In this document: positions 7,367 through 11,616 of the stretch, piece after piece
How positions within the stretch are numbered: position 1 is the stretch's first letter
Layout: every line of letters begins with the position of its first letter
DNA from: Hirudo medicinalis
Lineage: Eukaryota > Annelida > Clitellata > Hirudinida > Hirudinidae
Direction: 5' to 3'
DNA length: 11,616 nt
Assembly (NCBI GenBank): GCA_011800805.1
Contig: MPNW01000113.1
Coordinates: 80,419-92,034 of the forward strand
Position numbers and translations under genes: made by a program
The notes under the pieces: model-generated
What the model was told of the DNA's origin: nothing
Database searches by the model: none
Seen by the model: the letters and a program-made list of their open reading frames with translations, nothing else

Positions 7367-7500
7367 TGGCGACAAGGATGGGGTCTGAGGATAAATGTTT
7401 GTCGATGATGACGATGTTTATGGAAGAAAGTCGTCGACGCGATGAAAAACGCGAACGAGTGAATACATGCGAACGTGCCAGTAACATTATCAGGCTTTAA
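7367..7500 (+). pseudogene. possible primer-binding site and start of an LTR-element gag
   Basis: From TGGCGACAAGG, the frame opens at ATG 7378 and runs 40 codons to TAA 7498-7500. It contains a Met-rich, then charged stretch, MMTMFMEESRRRDEKRERVN, similar in character to the N-terminal coiled-coil of Gypsy-type gag proteins. It stops abruptly where the non-LTR ORF1 homology begins. It is too short for a firm assignment, and it may instead be the 5' part of the non-LTR element. Confidence 0.35.
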
Positions 7501-7505
7501 CTTAA

Positions 7506-8196
7506 AATAAATCAGATGACTTTGCTGAGAAAGTGAAAACAAAATTAATGCCCGGTATTGAAAGGATAATAAGAGATGTCGTTAAACATGAAGTTACAAG
7601 TCTGGTTTCCGAGGCTGTCAGAAGTGAGCTGAAGTCCATGACAGATAAATTCAACAAAATAGTTGAAGAAAACCGAAATCTAAGAATCAGGGTTGACAAT
7701 CTGGAAATGCAATCCAGATCAAATAACCTCGTGATACACGGATTGAACATCATATGCTGAGGCAGCATCGACTGCTGAGGATGTTGGAGGGGTTGTACTC
7801 AGGTCACCGAGAAAGGACACAATCCGTGCTGTATTAGAGTGTTGTAGGTTGAGGATGAAAATTGACGTCAGCAGCAATGATATCGTTAATTGTTATCGAA
7901 TATCTGGCAGTAAGGGTTCCCGTCCTATCGTTGTGACATTCTCACAGGTAGAGGAGTCAGAGATAAGGTGTACGCAGCAAAAAAAAACACGTGGAACACG
8001 CGGCAACTCACAGGTCTACGTCAATGAACATCTCACAAAGAGAAACTCAGAGACATTCGCAAAAGGAAGGAAGCTGTTTAAGGGGAAAAAAATTGCGGCA
8101 ATCTGGACATGGGATGGTTCAGTGTTTCTCAAAAGAACTGAATCTTCGAGGCCCGTTCGGATACAGGATCTGGAGGGGCTGGAGATGCTGATTTGA
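7506..8196 (+). pseudogene. non-LTR retrotransposon ORF1 protein (CR1/L2-like group)
   Basis: ORF1 proteins of this kind are RNA-binding nucleic-acid chaperones of the retrotransposon RNP. The first part (7506-7760) is helical: GIERIIRDVVKHEVTSLV, then a coiled coil ending NLRIRVDNLEMQSRSNNLVI and HGLN, the common 'LExxSRxNNLxIxGL' junction to the RRM-like domain. A TGA at 7758-7760 interrupts. The reading resumes in another frame about 7849 with IDVSSNDIVNCYRISG, RPIVVTFSQ, VYVNEHLTKRNSETFAKGRK and IAAIWTWDGSVFLKR, ending TGA 8194-8196. These are the conserved RRM/C-terminal-domain blocks in their usual order. The length is near that of an intact ORF1, so most of the gene is present but frameshifted. 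The 5' junction with the LTR-like leader lies at about 7500. Confidence 0.85.
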
Positions 8197-8410
8197 GGCA
8201 AGAAAAGTTATGTTTTACTACAAGAAGATGGTTTCTGTTTCGGATTTTGATTTTGTTACAGAAGATAAAGATAAAAAATGTAATTTCTACTCAAGGAAGA
8301 ACAAAGATAACGAGCACCTGTCTAATTTCAATTCGAACCTGTTTGCAGAGGCCGGACAGTTGCTTGGGGAGAAAAAGAGGAATTTCACTTTACTTTTTTT
8401 GATTTGAGAA
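8197..8410 (+). other. ORF1-ORF2 linker of the non-LTR element
   Basis: Short overlapping open frames rich in Lys, Phe and Asn fill this gap, without family motifs. The last frame ends with a TGA immediately before the ORF2 ATG at 8411, a spacing compatible with a linked two-ORF mRNA. Confidence 0.35.
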
Positions 8411-10196
8411 ATGGCCGACTTTGATTTCTCTTCATTTGACCCGGATGAAGCATTTCCAGCATTTTTCGCGAATACTAATTATGTTACGATAAAAGATACG
8501 GCCAAATCTGTAAATCAGGTCTCTCTCTAATGCACATTAACTGCAGAAGTATCTGGGAGGAGGCGTTGGTTTTTTCATCAAAGACAATATAAAATTTACT
8601 CTCATTGAAACGACTGATTGGAGATTTGAAGGTTTTAATTTAATTTCAATCAGCCAACGTAAGAGGGAGAACATTGTCGTAGCAATTATTTATCGTCCCC
8701 CTGGAAACAGCTTAAAATCTTTCAACAAAGAATTTTCGGAATTCTTGTCTTACACGATCAAAGTTTGCAGAAAGGTTATAATAATGGGCGACTTTGACAT
8801 CAATCTATTACAAATTCAAAGCAATCAATCCACCAATGAATTTTTAAACACCCTCCAATCCTTCTTCCTGCTGCCTGCATTCCTTAAACCCACAAGAATT
8901 GGACCCACATCTGCCACTCTTATATACAATATTTTTTACAAACATCCCTCTCAATAAATGCTCTCCTAAGTTAATCATTAACGATATTTCGGATCACCTC
9001 CCTCTCTACATCAATATCAAAATTCATGAGATTATTAAAAAAGAATAGTCCCCAAAACTGCGTACAAAAGCAAGATGAATAAGCAAAATTGAAATTTAAA
9101 GAATGTTTGACTGGGGAGGACTGGTCTGATGTGACTGAGGAGTGTGACTCCCAAAACATGTCTCATGCCTACCAACTTTTTCTATCGAAATATCAAAATC
9201 TATATAACCGTTGTTTTCCTTTGGCAACAATCGGTTCTCAATCCAGAATAAAAAAAAAAAACAGGAATGGATGACCCCGCTCTTCTAAAATCTTGCAGAG
9301 TAAAAAGAAAACTCTACAAGACATATTTAAAGAATCCAACTCCAACAAATAAAATCAGATTCACAAATTATAGAAACAGATTCAAAACTATCAAGCAAGA
9401 CTTTAAATCATAATTCGCCAACACTTCTCATCAAAATTTCAGAAACAGGGAAATCCAAAAGGTACTTGGAACATCATAAAAAGTATTTTGTCTAGAGGGA
9501 GCAAATCAGTCGACGCTCCTGACATATTTTACTCAGACGACGGAGGTGAACTAAACTCTCCAATTTCAATAGTCGAAAAATTCAAACATTTTTCCGATCT
9601 TGGACAAAACATGGCGAAGAAGATCATCACTCCATCCAAATCCTTCCATGAATTTCTTACGAACTCTCCCACTCCCCACAATGTCCTTTTTCCCTGTTTC
9701 ACCAGATGAGATCATTCAAATAGGTAAAAAATTAAAGATCTCCCACAACTGTGGTCTTGATGATATTGACCCTTGCATTGCTGGTTAATTCATCCCATTG
9801 ATCGCCAGCCCTCTCAGCTCTCTGATCAATTGTTTTTTGTCAACGGGAAGAGTACCGGATGAGTTGAAATTGGCCAAAGTGATTCCTCTGCATAAATCTG
9901 ATGATTTAAACAAGATCTGCAATTATAGACCTATATCAATTCTACCATATTTTTCTAAAATTTTCGAAAGGCCATATATCGTCGAGTTGAAAGTTTCTTG
10001 TCAAGGTTGGTCTTCTTAATAAGAAACAATTCGGATTTCGAAAAAATCACTCAACATATATGCCTCTGCTGTTACTTTATTCCAAAATCGCCGACGCTCT
10101 GGAGCGGGGTGAATTCACCATTGGTGTGGTTCTTGATGTGTCAAAGGCATTCGACACCGTAAATCATCAGATACTATTGTCGAAACTTTATTATTT
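8411..10196 (+). pseudogene. non-LTR ORF2: AP endonuclease plus first half of reverse transcriptase (CR1/L2-like)
   Basis: ORF2 supplies target nicking (APE-type endonuclease) and target-primed reverse transcription. It opens with ATG 8411 (39 codons, DPDEAFPAFF). LMHINCRS at about 8525-8548 is the endonuclease N-terminus. The next motif is already GGGVGFFIKDNIKF (8554-8595) in another frame, so the segment normally carrying the catalytic Glu (SETWL) is deleted. VVAIIYRPPG, IIMGDFDINLL, LKPTRIGPTSATLIYNIF and ISDHLPLYI (8986-9005) follow. The linker reads PALLKSCRVKRKLYKTYLKN. RT motifs then appear: DELKLAKVIPLHKSDD, NYRPISILPYFSKIFER, QFGFRKNHSTYM and VVLDVSKAFDTVNHQILLSK, the last with the first catalytic Asp. 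The coding match ends at KLYYF (about 10196), so the YxDD box and thumb are missing. Multiple frameshifts and stops make it dead. Confidence 0.88.
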
Positions 10197-10204
10197 TAAA
10201 TGGA

Positions 10205-10309
10205 GATTGCGTATTGTTGGGAGATTTCAATTTGGACGTAACAAGTGATTCCACCTCGGTACAGGAGTTTTTGACGACATTGTCAAGTCATTGCCTGCAT
10301 CCTAAAATA
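10205..10309 (+). pseudogene. second AP-endonuclease fragment, different copy
   Basis: A 35-codon frame reads DCVLLGDFNLDVTSDSTSVQ then EFLTTLSSHCLHPKI. LLGDFNLD is the endonuclease motif with the catalytic Asp and Asn, equivalent to IIMGDFDIN at about 8785 but clearly diverged. In an intact element this motif lies upstream of the RT; here it follows RT motif A by only about 15 codons. It is therefore a separate element joined by deletion or insertion. It breaks at the TA that flanks the Tc1 element. Confidence 0.75.
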
Positions 10310-11312
10310 CAGTGCGTTGCATAAATTTGGCCCAGTTACGTTTTTTGACGATAACTTTTTATGTACAGAATTTTCATAGGCCATTTTTCATACAATGTAC
10401 TGAAACACATTCGATTTACATACTTATCAATTTTATTGAACTCAGACAAATATTTCGTGCGAATTCCGAGAAAAAACTGGAAATACCCAAAATTACGTGT
10501 AGGAACAAGAAACACTAGGGAGTACAAATTTTCATATTTATTAAAATCAAACCTTTAAGTTATTGTTTATATGAAAGTCAATAATGTTTGTTATCTCCTT
10601 TCTTAATAATTAACTCTTGAACTCTATTTTTAATGAAACCAGGAAAAGGTTTCAAGCTCTTTCCATTCAGTTTCTTCCAGGTCTTATTCAAAGCATTTTT
10701 CAGTTCCTGAACACTGAAATATTGCTTCCCATTGGAGTTATATCTCTACAGCAAGCAGTCCCCACACGTTTTCAATGGGGTTCAAGTCTGGGGAGTGAGC
10801 TGGCCACTTCAGAACCTTCAAATTCATTTCATGAAAAAAAGTTTTTGTCAGTCTTGATGTGTGTAGCGGGGCATTGTCATGCTGAAAAATGACTGCATCA
10901 TCTCCAAATTTGTCACACAGCGGAAAGAGGTACTGGTCAATATGTCTCAACATATTTTAGTGAGTTCTGCTTCCCCCTCCAAGAAGACGAGTTCAGATGA
11001 ACCATGAGAGAGAATGCATCTGAATACGGTCCATCGACTAACCTCCAAATTTAAGTTAATTTTTAAGTCTCTTGTTGAGCTAAACCCCTTGCAAGCTTCG
11101 CGGAGGACAACTCGTTTCTCATGTTCAGAAAGTTTTTGAGGTCTTCCTGGACTAGTTTTTGTCCCATAACTTTCAGGATCATTCAAATAACGTCTTATAA
11201 ACTTTCTAGATCGATTAACCCTCATAGAAATATCTGAAATTAACAAATTCACGTCTTTAATGACCTTTATTTGTCCTTTTTCGATATCATTAAGTCTCTT
11301 TCCAGAACCCAT
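10310..11312 (-). mobile_element. Tc1-like DNA transposon, internally deleted and lacking a visible right end
   Basis: The left end starts CAGTGCGTTGCATAAATTTG directly after TA (10308-10309), the Tc1/mariner target. The transposase gene (10578-11312) is on the minus strand. No matching inverted copy of the left end is found to the right of the gene up to 11616, so the right terminus is lost, strongly diverged or outside the window. The 11312 end given here is only the transposase start, so the element may extend further. Confidence 0.8.
10578..11312 (-). pseudogene. Tc1-like transposase with first catalytic Asp deleted
   Basis: The Met at 11312 begins MGSGKRLNDIEKGQIKVIKD and the paired-like HTH (INRSRKFIRR-type region, NDPESYGTK, SPGRPQKLSEHEKR), which would bind the terminal repeats. 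Near 11010 the second HTH (WTVFRCIL) joins HGSSELVFLEG, which normally lies well into the catalytic domain. The first Asp block (the family's 'SDE' segment) is deleted. After a frame change near 10955 the reading is FQHDNAPLHTS, then KWPAHSPDLNPIENVWG. Asp and Glu here are separated by 34 residues, as in Tc1 DD34E enzymes. A further frameshift near 10745 leads to YFSVQELKNALNKTWKKLN and RVQELIIKKG, ending TGA at 10578-10580 (minus strand). Two frameshifts plus the deletion make it inactive. Confidence 0.9.
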
Positions 11313-11616
11313 CTATAATAACGTAAACTAACGGTACTTACATTACATAAGTGAGTTTTTGAAATGGAACCATTTATATAGAGCCTTATTATAATAATCA
11401 GCTTTTGTGAGTCCTGTGATAAAAATAATTTACTGGACAGGAAGAGACCCATGCTCAGCGGCGAAAACCTCGAAAAACGACATCAAAGGCATTTATCGAT
11501 GAAATCCCACTAATATTCAAATTTTACTGCTAAATTTTATTATATATTAATTAAATACGATTTTGTGAATGATATAAATGATATTTGGGTCAAAAATCAG
11601 CAGTAATTTAATAGAT
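11313..11616. other. unassigned AT-rich right flank
   Basis: It should contain the 5' untranslated part and the other terminal repeat of the Tc1 element, but I could not find a reverse complement of the 10310 end. It ends in AT-rich sequence without recognisable coding capacity. Confidence 0.4.

Noticed and set aside
10312..10558. Overlapping short frames at the Tc1 left end
   Set aside because: They fall in the terminal/untranslated part of the transposon and have no motif on either strand.
11460..11485. CGAAAACCTCGAAAAACGAC stretch as a possible small-RNA or element end
   Set aside because: A partly similar AAAAAACCTCGGCGAA occurs near 4112, but the match is too short and no structure or boundary supports a call.
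1..11616. CRISPR array, bacterial operon, tRNA or rRNA gene
   Set aside because: No regularly spaced direct repeats, no Shine-Dalgarno-led gene runs and no recognisable tRNA or rRNA sequence; intron and TE content are eukaryotic.

Overview
The window looks like a stretch of animal (metazoan) nuclear DNA with no intact gene that I can recognise. It is AT-rich. Nearly every recognisable coding segment is a fragment of a eukaryotic transposable element, broken by frameshifts, in-frame stops and deletions. The one host-type gene is a type I HSP40 (DnaJA-like) fragment that still has a GT-AG intron, which rules out bacteria. Coexistence of R2-like, CR1/L2-like, Merlin, Tigger, hAT and Tc1 relics fits an invertebrate, perhaps an arthropod or another TE-rich metazoan; I cannot name the species.

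Layout, left to right: (1) about 385-1612 (+), the thumb, zinc-knuckle and restriction-like-endonuclease end of an R2-like non-LTR retrotransposon. (2) 1613-3390, mostly unassigned. It has a TATA-rich promoter-like cluster near 1770-1800 and a structured segment at 2386-2491 that resembles a scrambled or decayed hammerhead ribozyme. (3) 3400-3993 (+), a hAT transposase C-terminal relic, followed by an AT-rich palindromic tract. (4) 4318-4645 (-), a Tigger/pogo CENP-B-like DNA-binding fragment containing an in-frame 9-bp tandem repeat. (5) 4765-5260 (+), the DnaJA pseudogene with a 151-bp intron. (6) 5912-6812, an RNase H-like relic split by a 574-bp Merlin DNA transposon at 6095-6668, which has near-perfect terminal inverted repeats and a perfect 8-bp target-site duplication. 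(7) 6879-7500, a candidate LTR plus primer-binding/leader region. (8) 7506-10196 (+), a decayed CR1/L2-like non-LTR element (ORF1, then ORF2 endonuclease and the first half of the RT). (9) 10205-10309, a second, separate endonuclease fragment joined directly to the RT. (10) 10310 to about 11312 (-), a Tc1-like element inserted at a TA, with an internal deletion that removes the first catalytic Asp.

The pieces do not work together as a pathway. They form a nested TE graveyard, and its interest is in the order of insertions and deletions. I found no convincing new biological system. The best-supported observations are the complete but internally deleted Merlin copy, the intron-bearing DnaJA relic, the chimeric RT/endonuclease junction with Tc1 inserted in it, and (weakly) the hammerhead-like segment.
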